A stretch of 30,579 bases of DNA, taken from NCBI GenBank assembly GCA_001801665.1, contig MGYH01000006.1:9854-40432 (forward strand). The letters run 5' to 3'. Origin of the DNA: Gammaproteobacteria bacterium RIFCSPHIGHO2_12_FULL_45_12. Lineage in GTDB: Bacteria > Pseudomonadota > Gammaproteobacteria > DSM-16500. Both the position numbers and the translations under genes were made by a program. Shown piece after piece: positions 1 through 8,820 of this stretch. Each line of letters starts with the position of its first letter. Within the stretch, counting starts at the first letter, position 1. A model generated the notes under the pieces. That model was not told where the DNA came from, ran no database searches, and saw only the letters and a list, made by a program, of their open reading frames with translations.

Positions 1-1113
1 TTAAATTCCAGCCTGGATTCAGAAGTATTATTGCAGTTGCTGGCAGATAGTCTGGCTACTGGCTCTTATGCGGAAAAAGATGAGAATCTTTTTTTTCAGC
101 AATTAGGCGATGCGTTAAAGCATATTTTTGATAAGGTTGAAGGTGCTTATTCCGTGGTGGGACTGGTGATTGGCAAAGGATTGATTGCCTTTCGTGATCC
201 GCACGGCATTCGTCCGCTGGTGTGGGGGGAAAGGAAACGCGCAGATGGTCGAAACGATTATATTTTTGCTTCAGAGACAACGGCTTTTTACGCATTGGGT
301 TTTGAACCGATGGGTGATTTGCAACCAGGTGAAGTGGCTTATGTGAATCAAGCGGGCAAATTATTTAGAAAAATCCTTGTTAAGCAGCCATTCACGCCCT
401 GTGTCTTTGAATATGTGTATTTTGCGCGTCCTGATGCCACATTAGATGGTGTCAGCGTCTATCGTTCACGTTTACGCATGGGTCAGAATCTGGCAAAAAA
501 ATGGAAAAAAACGTTTCCGGATGTCATTCCGGATGTGGTGATCCCCGCGCCTTTCACCGCGAATACAGCGGCTTTATCGTTTGCGCATGAAATTGGCGTG
601 CGTTATTCAGAAGGTCTCTATAAAAACCCATTTATCGGCCGGACCTTTATCATGCCCAATCAACAGGCGCGTTCACAAAGTGTGCGTTATAAATTAACGC
701 CGCAGCGTACGGAAATTGAAAATAAAAAAGTGCTGATTGTGGATGATAGCATTGTGCGTGGAACGACCTCGCGTGAAATTGTGAAAATGGTGCGTGAATT
801 TGGTGCGAAAGAGATTTCCTTTGTGTCTACTTGTCCGCCGATAAAAAATCCTTGTTTTTATGGAATAGATATTCCCTCGCGGCAAGAATTAATTGCAGCA
901 AGGTTGAGTGACCAGGCCATTTGTGAATTTCTGGGCGCAGATAGATTGTTATATCAAACGCAGGATGATTTAGTGGAAGCGGTCACAAGACGCGGTCAGC
1001 ATCACATTGAGCGTCCTTGTATGGCGTGTATGGATGGCAAGTATATTTGCGGTAATATCACGGAAGCAAAATTGACCCAGCTTGAGCAACAACGGGCATT
1101 GGAGAAAAGCTAG
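1..1113 (+). CDS. purF: Amidophosphoribosyltransferase, 5'-truncated by the window edge
   Basis: Catalyses the first committed step of purine synthesis, PRPP + glutamine to phosphoribosylamine, in the cytoplasm. The frame is open from base 1, so this is the last ~370 residues of a family usually ~500 long. The N-terminal catalytic Cys and the start of the glutaminase domain lie outside the window. Visible are the end of the Ntn-hydrolase domain (IAFRDPHGIRPLVWG, then ASETTAFYALGF) and the type I phosphoribosyltransferase PRPP loop VLIVDDSIVRGTT at bases 730-768. The C-terminal CMACMDGKYICGN segment also fits PurF. The stop is 17 bases before purD, so the two are probably one operon. Internal ATG/TTG codons near base 31 are not the true start, because homology continues upstream of them. 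Identification is firm. Confidence 0.96.
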   Translation, partial: LNSSLDSEVLLQLLADSLATGSYAEKDENLFFQQLGDALKHIFDKVEGAYSVVGLVIGKGLIAFRDPHGIRPLVWGERKRADGRNDYIFASETTAFYALGFEPMGDLQPGEVAYVNQAGKLFRKILVKQPFTPCVFEYVYFARPDATLDGVSVYRSRLRMGQNLAKKWKKTFPDVIPDVVIPAPFTANTAALSFAHEIGVRYSEGLYKNPFIGRTFIMPNQQARSQSVRYKLTPQRTEIENKKVLIVDDSIVRGTTSREIVKMVREFGAKEISFVSTCPPIKNPCFYGIDIPSRQELIAARLSDQAICEFLGADRLLYQTQDDLVEAVTRRGQHHIERPCMACMDGKYICGNITEAKLTQLEQQRALEKS

Positions 1114-1130
1114 TTAATGACGGAGTTAAA

Positions 1131-2447
1131 ATGAATATTTTAATTGTGGGGTCAGGCGCGCGTGAACACGCATTGGCGGCGGCATTGCATCGTTCACCTA
1201 AGCGGCCAAAGATTTTTTGCTGCGCCGTGTCAATGAACCCGGGCATCATGCAAATGGCGCATCAGTATTGGGTTGGTGATATTACGGATGTGACGGCGGT
1301 TAGTGCATTGGCCATGCAATGGAAAATTAGTCTCGCGATCATTGGGCCTGAGGCACCGCTTGAAAAAGGATTGGCGGATGCATTATGGCAAAATGCCGTG
1401 CCCACCATCGGCCCTAAAAAGAAGATGGCGCAAATTGAGACCAGTAAGGCGTTTGCAAGGCAATTGATGGAATCTCACGATATTTCAGGCTTGCCGCGTT
1501 TTCGCGCGTTTGAAAGCATGAATGGTGTCGATGAATTTTTAAAAGAATTGGGTGACAATAATTATGTCGTGAAAGCCAATGGTCTGATGGGCGGAAAGGG
1601 CGTGAAAGTGGCCGGCGATCATTTGTTTTCCTTTGAAGGTGCCATCGCGTTTTGTCAGGAAGTATTGGGAAAAGGCCAGACATTTGTCATTGAAGAAAAA
1701 TTAATTGGCCAGGAGTTTTCGATCATGTGTTTTTGTGATGGGGAACATATTGTGCCGATGCCAATTGTGCAAGATCACAAGCGTGCCTTTGTCGATGACA
1801 AGGGGCCCAATACGGGTGGCATGGGAAGTTACTCGGATGTGAACCATAGTTTGCCATTTTTGGAAGAGTGGGATGTGCAAAAGGCACTTGAGATTAATGA
1901 TGCGGTGTTGTGTGCATTGACAAATGAGGTAAAAGACAAATATATCGGCATTTTATACGGCAGTTTTATTGCCACACGTCAGGGTGTTTATGTGATTGAG
2001 TTCAATGCGCGTTTTGGCGATCCTGAGGCCATGAATGTGTTAAGTATTCTCGATTCGGATTTTGTGGCAATTTGTGAAGCGATGGTGATGGGGAATTTAT
2101 CGGCAGATCTCGTGACCTTTAAACATCAGGCAACAGTCTGTAAATATGTTGTGCCAAATGGCTATCCTGATGAACCGGTGGAGCGCGCACCCATTGATAT
2201 TGCGGCTGTCAAGAATAAAGCTTGCTTGTATTTGTCGGCGGTTGATCAGGTGGATGGCAAGCTTTTAGCGTTAGGTTCGCGAACGGCTGCTTATGTGGGT
2301 GTGGGGAACTCCATTTCTGAAGCGGAAGAAATTTCAGAAAAAGAAGTACGCGGTATTGGCGGAGATTTATTTCATCGGGAAGACATTGGCACTGAATGCC
2401 TGATCCAGCGTCGTGTGGATGCCATGAGAAAGTTGCGCGCACCATGA
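1131..2447 (+). CDS. purD: Phosphoribosylamine-glycine ligase (GAR synthetase)
   Basis: Joins glycine to phosphoribosylamine with ATP, giving GAR, the substrate of PurN directly downstream. The 438-residue length fits the family. The N-terminal motif MNILIVGSGAREHALA, the ATP-grasp segment VVKANGLMGGKGVKV, the VQDHKRAF...GPNTGGMGSYSD block and the metal-binding EFNARFGDPEAMNVL block are all present. The ATG at 1131 follows a CGGAG ribosome site. The stop overlaps the purN start by four bases (ATGA), implying translational coupling. The RFGDPEAMNVL and PEAPLEKGLADAL details, as I remember the families, look closer to archaeal-type PurD than to the enterobacterial form (RFGDPE followed by T/Q). 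That point is from memory and unverified; the function itself is secure. Confidence 0.95.
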   Translation: MNILIVGSGAREHALAAALHRSPKRPKIFCCAVSMNPGIMQMAHQYWVGDITDVTAVSALAMQWKISLAIIGPEAPLEKGLADALWQNAVPTIGPKKKMAQIETSKAFARQLMESHDISGLPRFRAFESMNGVDEFLKELGDNNYVVKANGLMGGKGVKVAGDHLFSFEGAIAFCQEVLGKGQTFVIEEKLIGQEFSIMCFCDGEHIVPMPIVQDHKRAFVDDKGPNTGGMGSYSDVNHSLPFLEEWDVQKALEINDAVLCALTNEVKDKYIGILYGSFIATRQGVYVIEFNARFGDPEAMNVLSILDSDFVAICEAMVMGNLSADLVTFKHQATVCKYVVPNGYPDEPVERAPIDIAAVKNKACLYLSAVDQVDGKLLALGSRTAAYVGVGNSISEAEEISEKEVRGIGGDLFHREDIGTECLIQRRVDAMRKLRAP

Positions 2448-3028
2448 TCCGGCTTGGCATTCTAGGCTCAACACGCGGCAGCAGTATGGCGGCAATAGTA
2501 GATGCGATACAAGAAAAAAAATTAGCGGCTGAGGTCGTTGTGGTGTTGAGCAATCAGGAAGAGGCGCAAATTCTAACGCGCGCGAGCGACTATCAAATCC
2601 CCGCTTTCTATATTGATGCCAGTGGATTGACGCGTGAAGCTTATGATGAAAAGCTCACCGCATGCTTGCAGCGCTACGGTGTGGAATTGCTTGTCTTGAT
2701 CGGCTACATGCGCATCTTGTCAGACAGTTTTGTCAAAACATGGGAACATCACGTCATGAATGTCCATCCTTCCTTGTTGCCCGCGTTTTCAGGAATGATG
2801 GACATGCAGGTGCATCAAGCGGTGATTGATGCGGGCGTGAGTGAAACGGGTTGTACCGTTCATTATGTCGTCTCAAAAGTGGATGCAGGGCCGATAGTGT
2901 TACAAAAAAAGTGTCAGGTGTTGAATGGTGACACCGCTGAAACATTGAAAATTCGCGTGCAGCAACTAGAGCGCGAAGCATTGTGCGAAGCCATCGCACT
3001 TTACCAAACGGATGCACGCTTGAAATAA
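2444..3028 (+). CDS. purN: Phosphoribosylglycinamide formyltransferase (GAR transformylase)
   Basis: Transfers a formyl group from 10-formyl-tetrahydrofolate to GAR, the product of PurD. The 194-residue protein starts MIRLGILGSTRGS. The catalytic region shows the usual Asn and His in MNVHPSLLPAF, followed by GCTVHYV and the folate-site VDAGPIVLQ. It is slightly shorter than the E. coli enzyme (212). I chose the ATG at 2444, which overlaps the purD stop, rather than an in-frame ATG at 2396 deep inside purD, because homology begins at MIRLG. The active-site loop reads FSGMMDMQVHQAV, whereas the enterobacterial form has FKGLHTHQ. No clear Rho-independent terminator follows in the 222-base gap to the convergent helicase gene. 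Confidence 0.94.
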   Translation: MIRLGILGSTRGSSMAAIVDAIQEKKLAAEVVVVLSNQEEAQILTRASDYQIPAFYIDASGLTREAYDEKLTACLQRYGVELLVLIGYMRILSDSFVKTWEHHVMNVHPSLLPAFSGMMDMQVHQAVIDAGVSETGCTVHYVVSKVDAGPIVLQKKCQVLNGDTAETLKIRVQQLEREALCEAIALYQTDARLK

Positions 3029-3250
3029 GCTGTTTTACAAGGCCGAACGGCTCGAAATGTTTGCCGTGTACGGGGTCTTTTGGTTATAAGGTGTTGCGTT
3101 GTTGGAATAACTGACATTTCCAACTATGGATGCTGTGTTAAATGACATCTGGCATCATTGTTTTGAACTCCCCTATCCGGCTTCGCCACCTTCCCCACCT
3201 TCCCCTAGAGGGGGCCTTCTAAGGAGCATTTGTAACAAAAATAGGAGGGG

Positions 3251-6200
3251 TCATTCAACTGACCCAAGCAGTATCTGTAAGTCATTCATCGAGAACGCTG
3301 GGCCGCCTTTGGCATCGTTGTTTAACAGGCTTTCAGCCAGTGCCTGTTTACGCTGTTGGAGCTCAACAATCTTTTCCTCAACCGTACCCTGTGTAACAAG
3401 TCGGTATACAAACACTTTTTTATCCTGTCCGATCCGATGCGCACGGTCTGTCGCTTGATTTTCTGCGGCCGGATTCCACCAGGGATCGTAATGAATCACG
3501 GTGTCTGCTGCCGTCAGGTTTAATCCAGTGCCGCCTGCTTTCAGGCTGATGAGAAAAATCGGCACTTTCCCAGCCTGAAAATGCTCAACGGGTTTTCGAC
3601 GGTCACGTGTCTGCCCTGTCAGGATGACATAGGGCATTTGAATAGCATCCAGTTCTTTCTCGATCAGACTTAACATGCCTGTGAATTGGGAGAACAGCAA
3701 AATTCGTCGACCTTCCTCCACCAGATCAGGAAGCATGGACATAAGCAGGCTAAGTTTTGCAGAAGATAGCTTTTGAGCGGTTTTGTTTTCCTTCAGCAGG
3801 CGGGGGTCGCAGCATATCTGGCGCAGCTTCAGCAGGGCATCCAGAATCATGATATGACTGCGTGCAAGTCCCATTTTTTTGATCGATTCACGCAGTTTTT
3901 TCTGCATGGAAAGACGGATTGTCTCATAGAGATCCCGCTGTCCTGTATTAAGTTCAACCGTCTGCACCATGATTGTTTTATCCGGCAGTTCCTTGGCAAC
4001 ATCTGTCTTTTTTCGTCTCAGCAGGAAGGGGGAGACAATGCGCGCAAGATGCTTACGTCTGCCTTCATCCTGATTTTTTTCAATGGGGACACGGAACAGT
4101 GCTTTGAATTTTTTTTCTGTGCCCAGAAAGCCAGGCATCATGAAATGAAACAGCGACCACAGTTCGCCAAGATGGTTTTCCATGGGCGTTCCTGTCATGC
4201 AGAGCCGGTGTTTCGCACGAAGTTGTATGACAATATGGGCTGCCTGTGAGCGTGCGTTTTTAATGGCCTGTGCTTCATCTAGTATCAGCAGGTGAAACTC
4301 ATATTTTAAAAGAACCTCTTTATCCCTTGCCAACAAGGGGTAAGTTGTCAGCACCACATCGTATTCATTGATCCGGTCATGATGCTGCCGGCGTTGTGCG
4401 CCGTGCAGGAGCAATACCCTGAGATCAGGCGAAAATCGCTGGATTTCAGACTGCCAGTTGAACATCAGGCTGGTGGGTGCCACAACGAGAACTGGACTTT
4501 GAAGACGTCCTGCCTTTTTTTCGACACTGATATGCGCTATGGCCTGAATGGTTTTTCCGAGTCCCATGTCATCTGAAAGAATGCCGCCGAACTGATACTC
4601 TCGTAGAAACTGCAGCCAGCTCAGACCTGTTTGCTGGTAGGATCGTAGTTGACCATGAAATATATCTGGAACCGATACTTCCGGAAGCGTCTCTATTTTC
4701 GAGAGTTTTCTCGCGGTTTCCAGAATTTTTTGACCGCCGTGCCAGCGTAATGCAGCCGCATTGAGTGCTTTTTGGAGTTGAGCCAGCCGCATGGCTTCAA
4801 GACGGGAGAGACGAAGGGTGTCAACGGGCCCTGTTGTGCGGCTGAAAATATCGATCAACGTGCCGGCGGCATTTTGAATTCTTTCCATGGGCAGAGAGAT
4901 TTTTCTCCCGTCATCCAGATGCGTGATCATCCTTTTTAGGTTGGAAGCATCTTTTGGCGGGTTTGTAAGGTAACGCTGCAAAATGGGCAAAAGATTTATC
5001 TTTTCGCCGGAAGGCAACAGGATACCAAGCTCCAGTCCAAACCAGTCAATGCCACTGCCTTCCTCCTCGAGATCGGCATACCACTCATCCATGGAAACAT
5101 CCATAATGTCCCATGGATAATCCTTGTCAACGTCCACTTCCCAACCGGATCGGCGCAACTCAGGCAGTGTGTCGAGCGTAAAGGCGGCTGGATCCTGGTC
5201 CTGCTTAAGAAAAAAAGCATTGGCAGTGTGCGCATGAGGTGCAACAGCTTGCGCAGCGACAGGCGTGAGGTGGTGGGTCTCTGTTATTTGGCGAAGAGCC
5301 GCTTCTTCAGCAGAAAAATCTCTTTTATACCGCACTATATTTTTTCCACTCAGGGAATAAACAGCTTCCCTTGTATTTTCCCATGGAATATGAGCATCGC
5401 CATAACGAAAGCTGACTGTGGCAACCGGAAGTTTTGCATCCTCATATGACCACCCGTCATTTGGAATACGCACTGTTTTTTCTGTGAGGTGCAGGCGGGG
5501 TGAAGGCGTGCCTGATTTGGATTGTTTTATTTTGTAGGCGACAGGGAGCAGATTCTTGGGCATGCTTTTTTCAAGGACCTGTCTGGCTGTTACCGATTTT
5601 TCAGGAGGAATATCCGGAATATTAACAATGTGCTGGATAACAGAGGGTGGAATACTGGTATTCACGCGCCCGATTTGACGGGTGTCAGGATCAAAATACC
5701 ATGGATTCTCAATGCAAAACAGCCGCAGTGGGGATTCATGATCGTGCTTTAACCTTTGTGTTCCATCAGGCAGCGTGGCCCAGTGAAAGGACAAGGTGAT
5801 GCTGCTTCCTAGTGCCACATCATCATCCGATCCCGACCAAAAACACCGGCTTGTTCTTAAAATATCAATAAAAAGTAGCTCACCTGCCTCCTCCCGCAGT
5901 TCGATACTGTCCCATTGTCCGGCATGACTAGCCCACTGATGTTCAGCCATCATTCTCCCAAGAAGCGTCTTGTCATCTCTGGAAAAATGCATCTTGTTAG
6001 ACTCAGTAAACAGGGCTCTTTTTGTTGTTTTGCTTCGGCCTCCGGACTTCAGCATTTTGAAAAGAATGGGTTTACAATACGTTTTTTTGCCGCGCCATGA
6101 TTCGGGCTGGGACAATTCAAAAAATACCTGGTAACTTTTGTCACATTCAAAGAGAGGTTTTTCTTTAAGATGGCTGATGTCATTCAACCATGTATCCACT

Positions 6201-6595
6201 CGGGTGGATTCGCTGGTATATCCGGCGGTATATTGAAGCATCTGACGCATGTCATTGAAATTAACCTCTTGTATCATCTTGCCGCTCTGGGCAATCACCT
6301 TTAACAGGGTGGCAACGACATGTTTACAGTTAATGCGCATTGGACAGTCGCATTCCCCACGAATAAAGAACCGACCTCCTCTTTGTTCAATGTGTATTTC
6401 GACATCATAACTGTATCGTTTGCTGCCCTGTACTTCCGCATCCACCATCCACCGATGACTTTTTTTCTTGCGAATATCGATCAGTGTGACTCTGCCCTCT
6501 GTATAATATTGCTGACCACGATGAAAATAGATATCGTTGAACGCGGATTTAACAACTTCTGAAGTCAGGGTGATGGGGATCATGACAGTTCTCAT
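3251..6595 (-). CDS. SNF2-family helicase-like ATPase with N-terminal SWIM zinc finger
   Basis: A 1114-residue cytoplasmic DNA translocase-type ATPase of the SWI2/SNF2 (RapA/HepA-like) superfamily. A SWIM zinc motif with Cys82, Cys84, Cys90 and His92 (CDCPMRINCKH) lies near the N-terminus. A long, poorly conserved middle region follows, then the ATPase core. Walker A is DDMGLGKTIQA near residue 675, Walker B is LILDEAQAIKN near 774, motif III-like is CMTGTPMENHLGELW, and motif VI is TDRAHRIGQ near 1053. Bacterial SWIM+SNF2 proteins of this size are widespread; their role is generally put in transcription recycling or DNA repair, but it is not established here. The gene stands alone, convergent with purN. 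The start may be the ATG at 6595 or the one at 6583; neither has a strong ribosome site. Confidence 0.93.
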   Translation of the reverse strand: MRTVMIPITLTSEVVKSAFNDIYFHRGQQYYTEGRVTLIDIRKKKSHRWMVDAEVQGSKRYSYDVEIHIEQRGGRFFIRGECDCPMRINCKHVVATLLKVIAQSGKMIQEVNFNDMRQMLQYTAGYTSESTRVDTWLNDISHLKEKPLFECDKSYQVFFELSQPESWRGKKTYCKPILFKMLKSGGRSKTTKRALFTESNKMHFSRDDKTLLGRMMAEHQWASHAGQWDSIELREEAGELLFIDILRTSRCFWSGSDDDVALGSSITLSFHWATLPDGTQRLKHDHESPLRLFCIENPWYFDPDTRQIGRVNTSIPPSVIQHIVNIPDIPPEKSVTARQVLEKSMPKNLLPVAYKIKQSKSGTPSPRLHLTEKTVRIPNDGWSYEDAKLPVATVSFRYGDAHIPWENTREAVYSLSGKNIVRYKRDFSAEEAALRQITETHHLTPVAAQAVAPHAHTANAFFLKQDQDPAAFTLDTLPELRRSGWEVDVDKDYPWDIMDVSMDEWYADLEEEGSGIDWFGLELGILLPSGEKINLLPILQRYLTNPPKDASNLKRMITHLDDGRKISLPMERIQNAAGTLIDIFSRTTGPVDTLRLSRLEAMRLAQLQKALNAAALRWHGGQKILETARKLSKIETLPEVSVPDIFHGQLRSYQQTGLSWLQFLREYQFGGILSDDMGLGKTIQAIAHISVEKKAGRLQSPVLVVAPTSLMFNWQSEIQRFSPDLRVLLLHGAQRRQHHDRINEYDVVLTTYPLLARDKEVLLKYEFHLLILDEAQAIKNARSQAAHIVIQLRAKHRLCMTGTPMENHLGELWSLFHFMMPGFLGTEKKFKALFRVPIEKNQDEGRRKHLARIVSPFLLRRKKTDVAKELPDKTIMVQTVELNTGQRDLYETIRLSMQKKLRESIKKMGLARSHIMILDALLKLRQICCDPRLLKENKTAQKLSSAKLSLLMSMLPDLVEEGRRILLFSQFTGMLSLIEKELDAIQMPYVILTGQTRDRRKPVEHFQAGKVPIFLISLKAGGTGLNLTAADTVIHYDPWWNPAAENQATDRAHRIGQDKKVFVYRLVTQGTVEEKIVELQQRKQALAESLLNNDAKGGPAFSMNDLQILLGSVE

Positions 6596-6902
6596 TGATA
6601 AAAAGGTAAATTCAGTCGGTCTGGTCTTCCAAAGGTTTTTCCCTGTGATGGCGGATCAATAGCTTCCTGCGCAGGTAACGTGGCACATAATATAATTCCG
6701 AATCTCATTTTGACACAAATATTTTTATAAAAAATTGTCTCTTGTACATGGCAAAATTTTCACCCGTTCGTCCTAAGTAGCCTAGCCCCTCGGGCGGGTC
6801 ACATATTTGACAAGAACAGCGCTCCGTCCGAGACTGCACTCCAATGCAATTCTTGTTTGCATCCCGTCTAACGCACCATGACATTTCACTGAAAACCGAT
6901 AA

Positions 6903-6927
6903 TATAGTAGGTAACCTAAGCTTAGGT
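6903..6927 (+). repeat. Palindromic repeat end, copy 1 (inverted partner at 18458-18481)
   Basis: The segment reads TATAGTAGGTAACCTAAG and ends CTTAGGT. Its inner part ACCTAAGCTTAGGT is a perfect 14-base palindrome. The reverse complement of 18458-18481 is the same sequence apart from one missing A. In both places it borders the 'CATCCAGAGGAGC' repeat, on its left side here and its right side there, as expected of terminal inverted repeats of a small non-autonomous element. Confidence 0.75.
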
Positions 6928-6934
6928 GACAACT

Positions 6935-7016
6935 GTCATCCAGAGGAGCGTTTTTGGCGACGAAGGATCTCGTGTTTTTTAGGAGATCCTTCGCTTCGCT
7001 CAGAATGACGGCTCAT
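6935..7016 (+). repeat. Dispersed hairpin repeat, copy 1 (partner 18349-18450)
   Basis: Starts GTCATCCAGAGGAGCG and ends CAGAATGACGGCTCAT. It contains an 11-base perfect inverted repeat, CGAAGGATCTC with GAGATCCTTCG, around a T-rich loop. The copy at 18349-18450 has the same orientation and differs at a few positions. No ORF is carried. The copy sits ~155 bases past the 3' end of the U-box-like gene. Similar repeats are common between genes in Legionellales and Rickettsiales; this is a family resemblance from memory. Confidence 0.85.
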
Positions 7017-7031
7017 TTTTTGCGCAGCATA

Positions 7032-7073
7032 AAAACAAGGAAGCCATTCCCGCGTTCTTTAGCGGGAATGGCT
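7032..7073 (+). repeat. Dispersed hairpin repeat B, copy 1 (inverted partner 27139-27179)
   Basis: The core is GCCATTCCCGCGTTCTTTAG followed by CGGGAATGGC, an inverted repeat that can fold into a ~10-bp hairpin. The reverse complement recurs at 27139-27179 upstream of gltX, including the flanking AAAACAAGGA, with one base deleted and one or two changed. Confidence 0.8.
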
Positions 7074-7172
7074 GTACTGCCTGTCATGCTCATGACTGGG
7101 AGTATCGTATCAATCAATTGCATGTTTTCTGACTAATTTAATATAACCCGCTGATAGTTATCCAAAGTCCAG

Positions 7173-8456
7173 TCAATAGATGGGAAAGTTATTTCGTATT
7201 CGTTCATTAGGTGGGATGGGTTTATTGAAAGTCTCGAAGCCGCCGAACAGGCGGAAAGTTGGATTGAAAACTTTTTTTTCCTGGCTCATTGGCGGTGCTG
7301 TGCTTGTTAACAGATGGATGACTTCACCCAGCCGTAATTTTTGTTTCCCCAGTATTCTTTCTATTTGCTGCTCAACCGGGTCAGAGAGGTCTGGATCATT
7401 GTGGATGATAATGTCAGTCATAAATTCAATGTGTGCTTCAAGAGTGTCTTTTAGCTGTGTTAGCAAAGCCTGGTGTTTGTGTTTAAAGGACTTGTTAAGT
7501 TCAGTTTCCTGCAAGCCTGTAAATTGTAATCGATAGGGGTTGAAAGGGCATTCTCTGATAGCTATCCATTGAATGTTGTCTTTAGCCTGGTCGTATTCTT
7601 TTGAAAGTTTTGTTAAGGCTGTCTCCAGCTTTTGTAAGGTTTCGCGTTCGGTCAGGAAGCGTTCAATTTGTTCTGTTATTTCAATTTCCAAGTTATAGCG
7701 GTCAATGTCGGCTTCCAGTTGGTGGATAGTTATTAGCAGACGCAAGAGGGTCACTGCTTTTTTGTAAGGAATGCCACGTTTAGCGAGTGCAGTGAGCTGA
7801 GTGAGATAGACGGCTTTTTTTTGAAGTTTTTCTTGAGAGACGGGCCATTTATTTATTTTAAACAGTTTTTCTGCCTCTTCCAGTGCGGTTGTCATGTCTT
7901 CATTGTTTAAGCTTGCCGCCTGTAACGCCTGATTATGTTTTTCCAGGCATGGGTCGTTAAGTTTGCTTGAGAGGCAACGCTGATAGCTGATAAATGCTTG
8001 ACGTGCTTTTTCAAGCAGGTTTGTTAGATTAATAAACGGATAAATGGTATTGATATGGTTTTTGAGAAGATTAATTTTATCATATTGTTGTTGTTTACTG
8101 AATTGAGTCAGCGGATAAATGGGTTGTCTTGAGTAGGGGTTTAAACGCAATCCGCTCTCGTTAATGGCTCTAATTTCTTCAAAGGTCTGTTTATCAATCA
8201 CATGAGCTTTAAGAAGGTCAATCATCATGGGCGTGTTGAGGGGTTGGCAGGAGATGCTGCAGATAAAGGTAATGGGAAGTTTATCGCTGTCTGGTTCATT
8301 ATGCTTGTCCACTAGGCCAAGTGCGATCAGGCGCTGATGGTTAGAGGGGGTGTTGGGTGATTTATCCGGTCGCCTGTCAGGGTAACTCATCGAGCCTAAC
8401 TGGCGTAGTGCTGCCATGGTGGTATTGTAAAAGTGGGTAAAAAGTCCAGTTAACAT
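7173..8456 (-). CDS. Orphan protein with U-box-like domain, candidate secreted effector
   Basis: A 427-residue soluble protein I cannot place in a named family. Residues ~60-135 read like a U-box (the RING-like fold of some E3 ubiquitin ligases): LPITFICSISCQPLNTPMMI, then HVIDKQTFEEI, then LNPYSRQPI. These match the spacing of the family's IP..F.C.IS..LM..P, the YDR..IE segment and DP.TR.PL. The rest is highly charged and helical, with coiled-coil-like stretches from ~140 to 370 and no signal peptide or membrane span. Bacterial U-box proteins are known mainly as type IV effectors such as Legionella LubX, so a host-directed ubiquitin ligase is plausible but inferred. The start ATG follows AAAGGAAG, a good ribosome site. 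It is a single-gene unit bordered by repeats at its 3' side. Confidence 0.6.
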   Translation of the reverse strand: MLTGLFTHFYNTTMAALRQLGSMSYPDRRPDKSPNTPSNHQRLIALGLVDKHNEPDSDKLPITFICSISCQPLNTPMMIDLLKAHVIDKQTFEEIRAINESGLRLNPYSRQPIYPLTQFSKQQQYDKINLLKNHINTIYPFINLTNLLEKARQAFISYQRCLSSKLNDPCLEKHNQALQAASLNNEDMTTALEEAEKLFKINKWPVSQEKLQKKAVYLTQLTALAKRGIPYKKAVTLLRLLITIHQLEADIDRYNLEIEITEQIERFLTERETLQKLETALTKLSKEYDQAKDNIQWIAIRECPFNPYRLQFTGLQETELNKSFKHKHQALLTQLKDTLEAHIEFMTDIIIHNDPDLSDPVEQQIERILGKQKLRLGEVIHLLTSTAPPMSQEKKVFNPTFRLFGGFETFNKPIPPNERIRNNFPIY

Positions 8457-8634
8457 AGTCGCTTCCTTTCATCGTTTAACGGTTAAGCGTTTACTAGCAA
8501 GGTTTGTTTATCTTGCTATGCCTGTCACGAACTGTCCCCGCAGATCCTGAGTGCGGATTAAAAATCAAAGCGTCCCAAAATGCGTAACTTAATGTTTTTC
8601 ATGAGTTATCATGGGGTGTTTTTCATTTGGCTAA

Positions 8635-8664
8635 TTGACTATCATAAGGCATTCTGAATTAAAT
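8635..8664 (+). promoter_or_regulatory. Candidate promoter for the purH-purE-glyA operon
   Basis: TTGACT at 8635-8640 and TTAAAT at 8659-8664 are separated by 18 bases, a plausible sigma-70 promoter. It is the best match in the 178-base gap after the divergent U-box-like gene. It is by eye only, with a -10 that matches the consensus at four of six positions. Confidence 0.4.
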
Positions 8665-8709
8665 GTGTTAGGTACTGTTGAGAATTTTATCGAAAGGGGG
8701 CTTGCGTTG

Positions 8710-8820
8710 ATGAGGTGGGGTCAGCTAGAAAAAATGGCATGGATTGACTTCGCTACGCTTCATATGGATGATGCGGTGAGATTAAGTGATATCGTGTGGT
8801 CAAGTGATAAGGAAAAATGA
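8710..8820 (+). CDS. Possible 36-residue leader ORF coupled to purH
   Basis: An ATG at 8710 is preceded by a strong ribosome site, GAAAGGGGG, nine bases upstream. It opens a frame of 36 codons (MRWGQLEKMAWIDFATLHMD...) whose TGA overlaps the purH start as ATGA or TGATG. The peptide has no recognisable motif, membrane span or regulatory codon run. The frame can be extended upstream to a TTG at 8635, but that codon lies inside the best promoter match, so I prefer the ATG. It could be a genuine small protein, a leader that couples translation into purH, or chance. Its tight overlap and ribosome site are the only support. Confidence 0.3.
   Translation: MRWGQLEKMAWIDFATLHMDDAVRLSDIVWSSDKEK

Larger units (their letters stand above)
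6596..7172. other. Gene-free 577-base gap with palindromic repeats
   Basis: The gap lies between the 5' end of the SNF2 gene and the 3' end of the U-box-like gene. The first ~300 bases hold no gene, RNA or repeat I can recognise; a 75-codon frame on the minus strand has no family resemblance and ignores the local codon style. The second half carries three short repeats listed separately (6903-6927, 6935-7016, 7032-7073), each with a partner elsewhere in the window. Confidence 0.7.

Noticed and set aside
3126..3458. 110-codon plus-strand ORF near the SNF2 3' end
   Set aside because: Mostly antisense to the SNF2 C-terminus; low-complexity Pro/Ser translation, no start signal.
6705..6932. 75-codon minus-strand ORF in the gap after SNF2
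   Set aside because: No ribosome site, no family resemblance, and its start falls in the palindromic repeat.
6903..7073. Insertion sequence
   Set aside because: No transposase ORF and no target duplication visible; only small palindromic repeats.
8466..8495. PmrA-box-like TTAA...TTAA upstream of the U-box-like gene
   Set aside because: The two TTAA halves are only three bases apart, which does not fit the known ~11-base repeat period of PmrA sites.
8635..8820. 61-codon ORF starting at TTG 8635
   Set aside because: The TTG is part of the best promoter -35 and has no ribosome site; only the shorter ATG 8710 version was kept, at low confidence.
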